A stretch of 12,147 bases of DNA from positions 1 through 12,147 of the forward strand of contig JABJFP010000042.1 of the NCBI GenBank assembly GCA_018662715.1, read 5' to 3'. Shown one piece after another: positions 6,047-11,937 of this stretch. This DNA is from Methanobacteriota archaeon. GTDB taxonomy: Archaea; Thermoplasmatota; Poseidoniia; Poseidoniales; Poseidoniaceae. A program made the translations under genes and the position numbers. The first letter of the stretch is position 1, and each line of letters opens with the position of its first letter. Below the pieces are notes generated by a model. That model ran no database searches. It had not been told where the DNA came from and saw nothing but the letters and a program-made list of their open reading frames with translations.

Positions 6047-6985
6047 TTGGGCTCATCAACCAACAAGGGATTGACGGTCCTCGGCCTTATGGTGTATCTC
6101 TGTGCACTTTTGCTGGTTGAACCAGTAAGTGCAATCATCGTACAGTTAGATCAGGATTTCACTACGCCAGTATCAACTGGGGAAGGAGGCAGGACGCTTC
6201 TTGTTGAGGAATACACCGCAACATGGTGCTCTGTATGTTCAGAAGTTGACCCAGAACTTGAGACTGTTGCAGACAGCCATGGCTCCCGTATCGCTATTGT
6301 CGCACTTCATCCTACAGACGGAGATGATGCTTTTGAGCCTGCAGCAGCAGCCCACAGAATCGAACGAATGAAAACGGTGAACCCTAGTATTGCATCTACT
6401 CCAACATTCGTCGTAGAAGGAGGTACACCCCGAGGTGGTTACGAAGCCTGGCAGGATGTCCAGCGAGATATCCTCAACACTGAATTGGAACGACAGAAGG
6501 TCACTCCTCTATCGTTTGAAGTTCAAGCGACGGATTCGGGATACAAGGCATCGGTCATCAACACAGAACCCTTGACCCGCAATGGAACGCAGTTGACCTT
6601 CCTCGTCGTGCAACACGGAGCAGAAGTTCCTGAACGGGGAATCAATGTTGGAGGCTCAACACGCGACCGAGTTCTCCTTGGCACTGCAGAATGTAATCTT
6701 GAGACTGGAACACTATCTGCAAGCATCGGTTTGCTTAATGCAACAACAAACAATACTTGCAGCGCTGATTTTAGCATTGAATTTCCAAAGTATGACTCAT
6801 GGAGTGTGATTCTCGTCCATGAGCACACACTTGATGCACTCCGGAACGGTTCTGAACCGATGTCATACGGAGCTGTTGAAATGGCGCATCGGTCAAGATC
6901 CGTTGAGCAATCCTCAAACGCAAGTTGGGTTCTCATCGGACTTTGTGCGGCGCTAAGTTTGGTTGCTATTGGTCGTAAAAAGTAA
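6047..6985 (+). CDS. Secreted, C-terminally anchored thioredoxin-fold protein
   Basis: This 312-residue protein has a clear signal peptide (basic NK near residue 7, hydrophobic core about 9-24, VSA cleavage motif near 29). A thioredoxin-fold domain follows, with strand TLLVEEYTATWC, redox motif C61-S-V-C64 and the cis-proline motif STPTF (P119). Residues about 150-285 form a beta-rich extracellular region of unknown role, with several N-x-S/T sequons. A single C-terminal membrane helix (about 293-309) ends in RKK, giving a tail-anchored surface protein. It probably acts as a disulfide oxidoreductase or isomerase outside the membrane. The nearby VKOR-family enzyme (7925-8536, opposite strand) would be a logical electron partner, but the two are not in one operon. 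The start is TTG, supported by the Shine-Dalgarno site and signal peptide. Confidence 0.85.
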   Translation: MGSSTNKGLTVLGLMVYLCALLLVEPVSAIIVQLDQDFTTPVSTGEGGRTLLVEEYTATWCSVCSEVDPELETVADSHGSRIAIVALHPTDGDDAFEPAAAAHRIERMKTVNPSIASTPTFVVEGGTPRGGYEAWQDVQRDILNTELERQKVTPLSFEVQATDSGYKASVINTEPLTRNGTQLTFLVVQHGAEVPERGINVGGSTRDRVLLGTAECNLETGTLSASIGLLNATTNNTCSADFSIEFPKYDSWSVILVHEHTLDALRNGSEPMSYGAVEMAHRSRSVEQSSNASWVLIGLCAALSLVAIGRKK

Positions 6986-7057
6986 CAGATTCAGTGTTGA
7001 AATGTCATGATTCTCCCGAATTCATGAAATTATCCCCGATATCTTGCAATTGATTGT

Positions 7058-7068
7058 GCATTCAATGC
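7058..7068. promoter_or_regulatory. Small dyad upstream of TATA element
   Basis: GCATT-C-AATGC is a perfect dyad ending about four bases before the TATA-like element of the gene at 7103. It sits where an archaeal regulator could contact TFB/TBP. It is short enough to occur by chance. Confidence 0.25.
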
Positions 7069-7072
7069 GAGG

Positions 7073-7082
7073 TTTGATAAAC
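7073..7082 (+). promoter_or_regulatory. TATA-like element for leaderless gene at 7103
   Basis: TTTGATAAAC is centred about 26 nt before ATG 7103, with no Shine-Dalgarno site between, the arrangement expected for a leaderless archaeal transcript. Confidence 0.5.
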
Positions 7083-7102
7083 TTCAGTACCAATGTATAA
7101 CC

Positions 7103-7372
7103 ATGACAAACACATGGGAAGACATCACATGGGAAGAAGAGGCCCCCCTCAAGGAGTGGGTCATCGAATATGTAGCAAAGATTGGAGATGAATCCTCGCA
7201 TCACCTCACCATACTCTACGGAGAAGAGATGGAAGACGTTCAGCGTCATCTCATGCATGAACTACGTACGACATACCTAGAAGCCACCGAAATCGAAGTC
7301 ACTGTTCTTCGAATGGAAGTCATTGACCAGGAGCCAAACGCATTCCTCTTTGATGGAACGTACACGCCTTGA
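7103..7372 (+). CDS. Small acidic hypothetical protein
   Basis: The 89-residue protein is not recognised. It is strongly acidic, with a WEDITWEEE N-terminus. It then reads like a small beta-alpha-beta fold: a strand around WVIEYVAKI, a strand around HHLTILYG, a helix over EEMEDVQRHLMHELRTTY, and a strand IEVTVLRMEVID. It has no signal peptide, membrane span or cysteine, so it is probably cytoplasmic. It has its own leaderless promoter. Its TGA stop directly abuts the stop of the convergent gene at 7373, with no base between them, so the transcripts must overlap or terminate inside the opposing gene. The clean, TATA-spaced start supports a real gene; function is unknown. Confidence 0.65.
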   Translation: MTNTWEDITWEEEAPLKEWVIEYVAKIGDESSHHLTILYGEEMEDVQRHLMHELRTTYLEATEIEVTVLRMEVIDQEPNAFLFDGTYTP

Positions 7373-7906
7373 TTATGCCTTATCTCGGTAAACGAGTTCT
7401 ATTTTCTGACCGTCTTCAAGAATATGATTTTGGAACGTCATAACTTCTTCCCGATTTTGGTTTCCATCATCGTCGGTAGTGGTTACGAACATCAAAAACT
7501 CATGATCGGCATCAATTCTGTAATCATCAAAACCAGTTTCGTCAAAGTGCTTGCCCCAAACGTCAAAGAATGCCTCAAGGGGCGCATCTACACCTTGCTC
7601 TTTCAATTCAATGTGAATGACTCCATTGGTACTGTGAGTATGGAGTTGTCGCATTGTGCAGGCCCCGTCATTGAGCCCTACATCACCTGGAATCTCCAAA
7701 AATTCATTGTTGATTGAAAGGACCAATTCAACATGATAGTGGTCCACATAATCACTGTGACCACCGAGGCAATCTTCCGCAAGCGGGTGAAGGTCATCAG
7801 CAGTTGAGAATACTTCACTGGAACCATCACTCTTTCCGAGCAGAAGACCCGTGGCAACTAAAGCGGCGATGGTGATGAGCAACCAAAAGACAGTATCAGT
7901 TTTCAT
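7373..7906 (-). CDS. Signal-anchored His-rich surface protein (HxH/HTH motifs), putative metal binding
   Basis: The 177-residue protein has an N-terminal membrane helix (about 6-24) with little after it to indicate cleavage, so it is probably anchored outside the membrane. Its core contains DHYHVELVLSINNEFLEIPGDVGL (H56, H58), C83, then QLHTHSTNGVIHIEL (H89, H91, H98) and EAFFDVWGKHF. This 'HxH ... LHTHxxxGxIHIE ... FFxxWG' layout recurs in extracytoplasmic domains of uncharacterised bacterial and archaeal proteins. The histidine placement suggests metal binding, but no activity is established that I know of. C46 and C83 could form a disulfide. It is the last gene of the epimerase-thioredoxin-VKOR operon. 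The VKOR gene ends in tandem TGA TGA 15 nt before its ATG, which links it to oxidative folding. Confidence 0.75.
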   Translation of the reverse strand: MKTDTVFWLLITIAALVATGLLLGKSDGSSEVFSTADDLHPLAEDCLGGHSDYVDHYHVELVLSINNEFLEIPGDVGLNDGACTMRQLHTHSTNGVIHIELKEQGVDAPLEAFFDVWGKHFDETGFDDYRIDADHEFLMFVTTTDDDGNQNREEVMTFQNHILEDGQKIELVYRDKA

Positions 7907-7924
7907 CTCAGGCCCATCCCATCA

Positions 7925-8536
7925 TCAAACGCTTGTTTCATTGGGTGAATCGTCGTTCCAATCCCCATGCTCATGCATGCGACCAATGGTCCAGAAACCA
8001 AACAGAGCGATAACGTTAGCAACGTGTGCGGTCGTACAGTATTGACAGATTTTGCCCATTGCAACCTCATAGGAAATCAACAGACCAATCACCGGCAGAC
8101 CAAGGAGAGTGAGATACATTCCATACTTTGAATAGCGTTCAGCCCAGAGAGAATCCGGTTCCTTAGAAATTGAGTTCGCAAGGAACATCAGTACTCCAAA
8201 GGCGAGCATACCGATGATCCCCCAAGGTTGGCCAAACAATGGGTCGGTATTGTAAGCAATATTTCCGAGGACATCATCGCATGAAAATACGGTTGCACTT
8301 GAGCACACAGCACCCCCTTCGCTGATTTTATTGGAAATCCAGAGGGTGTGAACGGATATTGCAAAACCAACCAGCAGAACAACATTCAATCCCAGAAGGC
8401 GTTGTCGACGAGTAGATTCAAGATGAGGCCAATTCGCAGATAATGACGCACCAATGGTTGAACCAAACGAGGTCAGGAGCAGTGTTCCAAACAAAAGAGG
8501 TACGATGTAGAACAGTAAAATGATATTTGCATCCAT
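7925..8536 (-). CDS. Vitamin K epoxide reductase (VKOR) family membrane protein
   Basis: This 203-residue integral membrane protein has about five hydrophobic segments (near 5-30, 47-67, 103-121, 138-157, 170-185). The loop cysteines C78 and C86 (C-x7-C) reproduce the spacing of C43/C51 in human VKOR, and C164-Q-Y-C167 is the membrane-embedded active-site pair equivalent to C132-x-x-C135. Such proteins oxidise a periplasmic/extracellular thioredoxin-fold partner and pass electrons to quinone, as DsbB does. Unlike many bacterial versions there is no fused thioredoxin domain; instead the thioredoxin-fold gene lies immediately upstream in the same operon. The ATG follows the upstream TGA without a gap, and its GGAGGTGA ribosome site (8544-8551) is written within the last codons of that gene. 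Confidence 0.92.
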   Translation of the reverse strand: MDANIILLFYIVPLLFGTLLLTSFGSTIGASLSANWPHLESTRRQRLLGLNVVLLVGFAISVHTLWISNKISEGGAVCSSATVFSCDDVLGNIAYNTDPLFGQPWGIIGMLAFGVLMFLANSISKEPDSLWAERYSKYGMYLTLLGLPVIGLLISYEVAMGKICQYCTTAHVANVIALFGFWTIGRMHEHGDWNDDSPNETSV

Positions 8537-9208
8537 TCACTCCTCACCTCCTACAATTCTAAAGATAGCATCACCAATCTTTTCCTGAGGGTTTTCAGAT
8601 GAAACCCAAGCGACGATCCCATCGGGTTGAATGAGAAAGTATGCAGGAGTTCCAGGGACCTTCCATTCGTCCATGTTATCAAGGTCTAAATCGTCAATGT
8701 ATGTGAACCTGTGAGGATTGCCTGGTCGGGTGGTACAATCCCCTTTTGCACATGTCTCTTCCCCAGATTTATCTCTAAAGGCTACTATCTCATCACGACT
8801 GCTTTCGTGACCAGGAATGTTCAGTTCAGCCACGTTTGCAATAAAGTTGACAACGGGTCCATCCCAATTTTCTTGTGTGGACTTGGAGAAGTAATCTGCG
8901 GCTTGGCCTGTTTCAGAGGCAGAATCCCAGCAGAATCCACAATCAGTATCAATAAATTGAACGACCATCCACGCTGCAGTGGTATCCGTGTTGGACCAGT
9001 TATCTACAAGCCAATCATCCATATTGAATTCTGTCCAGCCTGTTCCATTGTAACTCAAACCTTCCAGAGGAGGGGCACGTTGTCCTTCCTTGGTTCCGCT
9101 TGCAATGGGGTCGGTAGTGAATGCCAGAAACATGATTGAGGCAAAGAATAGTGCCATGATTTTGATGGCTGTGTCGGTTCGTACATCGGCTTCTTCATCG
9201 TACTTCAT
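8537..9208 (-). CDS. Membrane-anchored thioredoxin-fold protein (DsbA/TlpA-like)
   Basis: This 223-residue protein has a charged cytoplasmic N-terminus and one membrane helix (about 15-31), followed by an extracytoplasmic thioredoxin-like domain. The redox motif is C90-G-F-C93 after strand WMVVQFIDTD, and the cis-proline motif is PGTPAYFLIQPDG (P188). A second cysteine pair (C153, C158) lies in the insert between them and may form a structural or relay disulfide. It is the natural partner to be oxidised by the VKOR protein encoded next. It lies three bases after the epimerase gene (stop 9212-9214), and its final GGEE codons contain the ribosome-binding site for VKOR, so expression of the pair is probably coupled. 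Disulfide oxidase is favoured over reductase by the VKOR partner; this is inference. Confidence 0.88.
   Translation of the reverse strand: MKYDEEADVRTDTAIKIMALFFASIMFLAFTTDPIASGTKEGQRAPPLEGLSYNGTGWTEFNMDDWLVDNWSNTDTTAAWMVVQFIDTDCGFCWDSASETGQAADYFSKSTQENWDGPVVNFIANVAELNIPGHESSRDEIVAFRDKSGEETCAKGDCTTRPGNPHRFTYIDDLDLDNMDEWKVPGTPAYFLIQPDGIVAWVSSENPQEKIGDAIFRIVGGEE
8544..8551 (-). promoter_or_regulatory. Shine-Dalgarno site of VKOR gene inside upstream coding sequence
   Basis: GGAGGTGA is a full match to the expected 16S anti-Shine-Dalgarno. It is seven bases before the VKOR ATG and encodes the glycine-glycine-glutamate of the preceding protein's C-terminus. The upstream stop and the ATG are adjacent (TGAATG). 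Confidence 0.7.
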
Positions 9209-9211
9209 GAT

Positions 9212-10165
9212 TTATTCCCCCATTCCAATTTCTTCAAGCAAAACAGATGCTGTATGACGAATCGCATCTTCGCTATTCATGCGCACATCAAATCCACTTT
9301 CTAACATTTTGTCAATGGCAAGACGAGCACGAGGCACATCGCCTGCCCAACCACGGTCACCACCGGTGTATTCGATGCTTGCATCATTACATCCGGTAAC
9401 CTCAACCACAATCTCAGCGATGCGACGAACTGAGGCAGTATCGTGGCTACCAAGATTGTAAAGATTGACGGGTTCATTCGTCTTCCCCATCACGTGAAGA
9501 ATCGCATCAGCACAGTCCCCTACTTCCATGTAGGACTTTTCTTGACGCCCATTACCGAGGACCTCAAGTCGGGTTGGGTCGGCTTTTAGTTTGTGAATGA
9601 AGTCAAAAATCACACCATGCGTCCCTCGGGCGCCAATGATGTTAGCGAAACGGAAAATCCATGCTTGGAGGCCAAAGGTTCCAACCCAGCTGCTAATGAG
9701 TCCCTCTCCGGCCTGTTTGCTTGCGCCGTAAAGTGAGATCGGCAAACATGGACCATGATTTTCAGGAGTTGGAAGAGGTGCATTTTCTCCGTAGACAACT
9801 GAACTTGATGCAAAGACGATTTTCTTAACCTCGTTCAATCGCATGGCTTCAACAACATTGTAAGTAGCGATGGTGCCTTGTTGAAGGTCCGTATCTGTAA
9901 CACGAGTTCCGAGGCGAATATCTGGATTTGCAGCCAAATGGAACACACATTCAATGTCCATTGCCATAGCAGATTTAACGTCCTCAAGATGACAGACATC
10001 ACCATGAACCATCGTTGCGGAACCGGATTCCAGATGATGGGAAATAAACGATTCTTGACCGCTTGAAAGATTGTCAAGAACCACCACGTGGTCGCCGCGT
10101 GCAACCAGACGGTCAATGAGATGGGACCCAATAAAGCCTGCTCCTCCAGTTACCAAGGCTCGCAT
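9212..10165 (-). CDS. NAD-dependent sugar-nucleotide epimerase/dehydratase (GalE-like, extended SDR)
   Basis: The 317-residue extended SDR has the NAD-binding GGAGFIG at residues 7-13, the acidic VVVLDNLSSG ribose-binding segment, HLAANPD, the catalytic serine region FASSSVVYG and the YGASK catalytic Y-x3-K motif. GNGRQEKSYMEVGDCADAI and YNLGS belong to the substrate domain. The fold fits UDP-glucose/UDP-N-acetylglucosamine 4-epimerases and related dehydratases; the exact sugar is not determinable. The frame extends to 10309, but ATG 10165 starts the Rossmann strand directly (MRALVTGG) and lies about 26 nt after a TATA element, so the 48 extra codons are promoter, not protein. It is the first gene of the operon with the thioredoxin-fold, VKOR and His-rich proteins, suggesting supply of an activated sugar to surface glycosylation. 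Confidence 0.9.
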   Translation of the reverse strand: MRALVTGGAGFIGSHLIDRLVARGDHVVVLDNLSSGQESFISHHLESGSATMVHGDVCHLEDVKSAMAMDIECVFHLAANPDIRLGTRVTDTDLQQGTIATYNVVEAMRLNEVKKIVFASSSVVYGENAPLPTPENHGPCLPISLYGASKQAGEGLISSWVGTFGLQAWIFRFANIIGARGTHGVIFDFIHKLKADPTRLEVLGNGRQEKSYMEVGDCADAILHVMGKTNEPVNLYNLGSHDTASVRRIAEIVVEVTGCNDASIEYTGGDRGWAGDVPRARLAIDKMLESGFDVRMNSEDAIRHTASVLLEEIGMGE

Positions 10166-10188
10166 GGTCAAAGGACTGAGGGCGTCCG

Positions 10189-10194
10189 TATAAG
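10189..10194 (-). promoter_or_regulatory. TATA box for leaderless epimerase operon
   Basis: CTTATA (minus strand) is centred 26-27 nt before ATG 10165, with no Shine-Dalgarno site between. It fixes the operon start and the N-terminus of the epimerase. Confidence 0.65.
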
Positions 10195-10281
10195 GGGATG
10201 GGTGTTGAGGTGTGTACCACGTTTCCACGTCATTGATAAGCGTTAACGAACAGCGATATGGCTCTGAGAAGATGTCTCGGA

Positions 10282-10289
10282 GGAGGTGA
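10282..10289 (+). promoter_or_regulatory. Strong Shine-Dalgarno site selecting a GTG start
   Basis: GGAGGTGA lies four bases before GTG 10294, and 22 bases before the alternative ATG 10312. The upstream in-frame ATG at 10258 lies before the site and so is unlikely to be used. Confidence 0.7.
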
Positions 10290-10293
10290 AAAC

Positions 10294-10542
10294 GTGAAGA
10301 AAAACGCAACCATGAACGAAGATGAATCGGTCGATTCCAATGTATTGGTCGGGTATGTCCGCCGCAGCAACGCTGGAGGGGCCCTCAAAGTATCCATCAA
10401 TACGGCGGCATTTGCTGACTGCAACACTTACATGACAAGCGATGGTCAAGCCTATGTCCCCTTGGTCATATCCATCGCCGCACTAAACAAGGTGCTGTCA
10501 GGTGACCGTGCGGTAACAACCATCGCCCAATTACAGGATTGA
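10294..10542 (+). CDS. Small conserved archaeal protein, function unknown
   Basis: The 82-residue protein starts at GTG 10294, chosen by the Shine-Dalgarno site. After a polar N-terminus of about 15 residues it reads VLVGYVRRSNAGGALKVSIN, then AFADCNTYMTSDGQAYVPLVISIAALNKVLSGDRAVTTIAQL. The 'GYxRRSNAGGALKxS ... DGxxYVxLVI ... GxRxVTxxxQ' layout looks like a small, widely conserved euryarchaeal protein that I recall without an assigned function. The fold appears mostly beta with one helix, possibly nucleic-acid binding, which is inference. It has no membrane span, and one cysteine. It is divergent from the epimerase operon and followed 161 bases later by the glycosyltransferase, which has its own promoter. 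Confidence 0.75.
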   Translation: MKKNATMNEDESVDSNVLVGYVRRSNAGGALKVSINTAAFADCNTYMTSDGQAYVPLVISIAALNKVLSGDRAVTTIAQLQD

Positions 10543-10570
10543 GGGGAACATTGAACCTTTGTCGCTCTTA

Positions 10571-10584
10571 CTTGATCTATCAAG
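10571..10584. repeat. Inverted repeat in intergenic region
   Basis: CTTGAT-CT-ATCAAG is a perfect 6-bp dyad with a 2-bp centre, about 28 nt after the stop of the small conserved gene. It resembles the core of the hairpin at 5157-5177 (TTGAT ... CTATCAA in both). It could be a regulator site or a chance palindrome. The rest of 10543-10673 shows only GC-rich short dyads such as GGGCCC. Confidence 0.35.
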
Positions 10585-10673
10585 ATGAAGTCAGCGCCCT
10601 TTGACCGTCTTCGGCCGGCAATAGGGCCCAATACCCCTAGTTTGGGAAGGATTGGATGAAAAAACGAACACAC

Positions 10674-10680
10674 CTATATA
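10674..10680 (+). promoter_or_regulatory. TATA box lying inside the longest glycosyltransferase ORF
   Basis: CTATATA is centred about 26 nt before GTG 10704. It falls downstream of the first in-frame ATG (10656), so that ATG would not be on the mRNA; GTG 10704 is the predicted leaderless start. Confidence 0.65.
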
Positions 10681-10703
10681 GAAGGGAGAATCGGGTTTTA
10701 TTT

Positions 10704-11648
10704 GTGACGACCATCACGGACACGGAGCCTTCCACGAGGCCTTTCGTCGTTGCGGGCATGCCCATGTACAACGAGGAAGAGACCATTGGCTCGGTTGTAA
10801 TTCGTGCTCTTCGCCATGTTGACAAAGTGGTCTGCATTGATGATGGTTCGTCTGATGCGAGTGCAAGAATCGCAGAAGCATGCGGTGCGACTGTTGTCAG
10901 GCACCGCATCAATCGAGGCTACGGTGGTGCGCTCAAGACATTGTTCATGAAGGCCCTTGAAATGGACGCCGACGCATTGGTATTGTTGGATTCTGACGGA
11001 CAACATGAAGCCCACGACATTCCTAATATGCTCGGCCCCATCCTTAGCGGAGAAGCTGACTTCACCATCGGGTCTCGATTTGTAGACGGCGGCGGTGGAA
11101 CCGACATGCCTGCATATCGTAGACTTGGTATCAAAGTCATTACGGCTGCGTCTAACCTTTCAAGCGACCTTGACATCAAGGATACGCAATCCGGATTCCG
11201 TGCATTCTCCCGAATGGCTCTAGAGCGACTACGTTTTGACTCAGAAGGAATGGAATTGTCTTTGGAAATGTTAGAGGATGCTCGTGAAAAACAACTTCGT
11301 GTTCTCGAAGTCCCCACGGTGATTCGCTACGATGTCCCCAAGGGCTCTAATTTCACGGCCGTATCTCATGGATTTACGGTCCTCACTTGGGCCATGCTTT
11401 CACTTTCACAGAAGAAACCACTTCTGGTATTAGGAATTCCCGGATTCGGACTCCTAGCGACAGGTGCAGCAATGGGAATGCAAACAGCCCAAGGATTCAC
11501 AACTCAACTCGACAGTGTCATTGGAGACGGTATTTCTGCTGTCTGGATTGGCGTACTTGGACTGGCCTTGATGGCTACTGGTCTTGTGTTGCAAAGTGCA
11601 CGTGGATTCCTACGTCACCTTTTGGTCCGTGAATTCGGGCTGGACTGA
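10704..11648 (+). CDS. GT2 glycosyltransferase, polyprenyl/dolichyl-phosphate sugar synthase type
   Basis: This 314-residue family 2 glycosyltransferase is of the DPM1/dolichyl-phosphate-glucose synthase type, which transfers a sugar from a nucleotide donor to a polyprenyl phosphate at the cytoplasmic face of the membrane. Motifs from the GTG start are the opening strand FVVAGMPMYNEEETIG, the first acidic pair CIDDGSSD (D46, D47), NRGYGGALK, and the metal-binding DSDGQH (D96, D98). FTIGSRFV and DTQSGFRAF are acceptor-loop signatures of the subfamily. Two C-terminal membrane helices (about 243-263 and 280-300) anchor it. With the nearby epimerase it likely contributes lipid-linked sugars for N-glycosylation. 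The start at 10704 rests on the internal TATA element; a 330-residue form from ATG 10656 is the alternative. Its stop directly abuts the next gene's stop. Confidence 0.9.
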   Translation: MTTITDTEPSTRPFVVAGMPMYNEEETIGSVVIRALRHVDKVVCIDDGSSDASARIAEACGATVVRHRINRGYGGALKTLFMKALEMDADALVLLDSDGQHEAHDIPNMLGPILSGEADFTIGSRFVDGGGGTDMPAYRRLGIKVITAASNLSSDLDIKDTQSGFRAFSRMALERLRFDSEGMELSLEMLEDAREKQLRVLEVPTVIRYDVPKGSNFTAVSHGFTVLTWAMLSLSQKKPLLVLGIPGFGLLATGAAMGMQTAQGFTTQLDSVIGDGISAVWIGVLGLALMATGLVLQSARGFLRHLLVREFGLD

Positions 11649-11659
11649 TCACATCAGTC
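11643..11659. terminator. Dyad spanning two abutting convergent stop codons
   Basis: GACTGA-TCACA-TCAGTC is a perfect 6-bp inverted repeat with a 5-nt loop. It contains the stop codon of the glycosyltransferase on one strand and that of the Zn-ribbon membrane protein on the other. The symmetry means both transcripts carry the same hairpin at the end of the coding region, a possible bidirectional termination or end-protection signal. No T-tract follows. Confidence 0.4.
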
Positions 11660-11927
11660 GCATTGCGAGTGAAATCAAATAGGGCGCTGCAAAGAGCCCA
11701 AAGAAAATGAACATGAAAATTCTCACCGTTCGTTGATTTTTGTCATCGGCAGCATTTTTGTCAATGCACTCCTGTTCTTTGCATACCCTCGGCTCGGAAG
11801 AAAGTGGTATGGGTTGGAAGCAAATACGGCAATGCTTGTGAGGTTGCACCTTATTGCTCGACAGAGAACCTGCGATCTGACTGGATTTCTTGGCTACCAT
11901 TTCCTTCACTTTCTTCGCATTCACCAT
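11649..11927 (-). CDS. Membrane-anchored Zn-ribbon protein (DUF2116-like)
   Basis: The 92-residue protein has a lysine-rich N-terminus (helical, about 1-25), then a zinc ribbon formed by C33-R-I-C36 and C49/C54 preceded by PHKHC. A short charged linker and one C-terminal membrane helix (about 69-88) follow. This is the layout of archaeal DUF2116 'Zn-ribbon containing' proteins, whose function is not established; the ribbon should face the cytoplasm. It lies directly after the UMP kinase gene. The longest frame starts at GTG 11936, but GAGGTGA (11933-11939, overlapping the kinase stop) lies exactly five bases before ATG 11927, making that the start. Co-translation with the kinase gene is likely. 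Confidence 0.82.
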   Translation of the reverse strand: MVNAKKVKEMVAKKSSQIAGSLSSNKVQPHKHCRICFQPIPLSSEPRVCKEQECIDKNAADDKNQRTVRIFMFIFFGLFAAPYLISLAMRLM

Positions 11928-11937
11928 AACGCTCACC

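Larger units (their letters stand above)
10166..10293. promoter_or_regulatory. Divergent promoter region
   Basis: This is a head-to-head region between the epimerase operon (-) and the small conserved gene (+). It contains the minus TATA, a tandem CCACGT repeat at about 10218-10231, and a plus-strand TTGATAAG at about 10233-10240 that could serve the rightward gene, leaving a leader of about 30 nt that carries its ribosome site. Confidence 0.4.

Noticed and set aside
5928..6059. N-terminal extension of the RlmE reading frame to 6056-6059
   Set aside because: ATG 5927 matches the RlmE family N-terminus and has a GAGGAG ribosome site; the extension overlaps the Shine-Dalgarno and start of the divergent thioredoxin-fold gene.
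5541..6074. 177-codon plus-strand ORF antisense to rlmE
   Set aside because: It is a shadow of rlmE with no domain pattern, and rlmE retains full catalytic spacing on the other strand.
6523..6936. 137-codon minus-strand ORF opposite the thioredoxin-fold gene
   Set aside because: No promoter, ribosome site or recognisable motif; the plus-strand protein has a signal peptide, domain and anchor.
8711..9139. 142-codon plus-strand ORF opposite the CGFC thioredoxin-fold gene
   Set aside because: It is an antisense shadow; the minus-strand gene has the redox and cis-proline motifs and operon spacing.
10166..10309. 48-residue N-terminal extension of the epimerase
   Set aside because: It would place the TATA element inside the gene, and SDR proteins start directly at the Rossmann strand.
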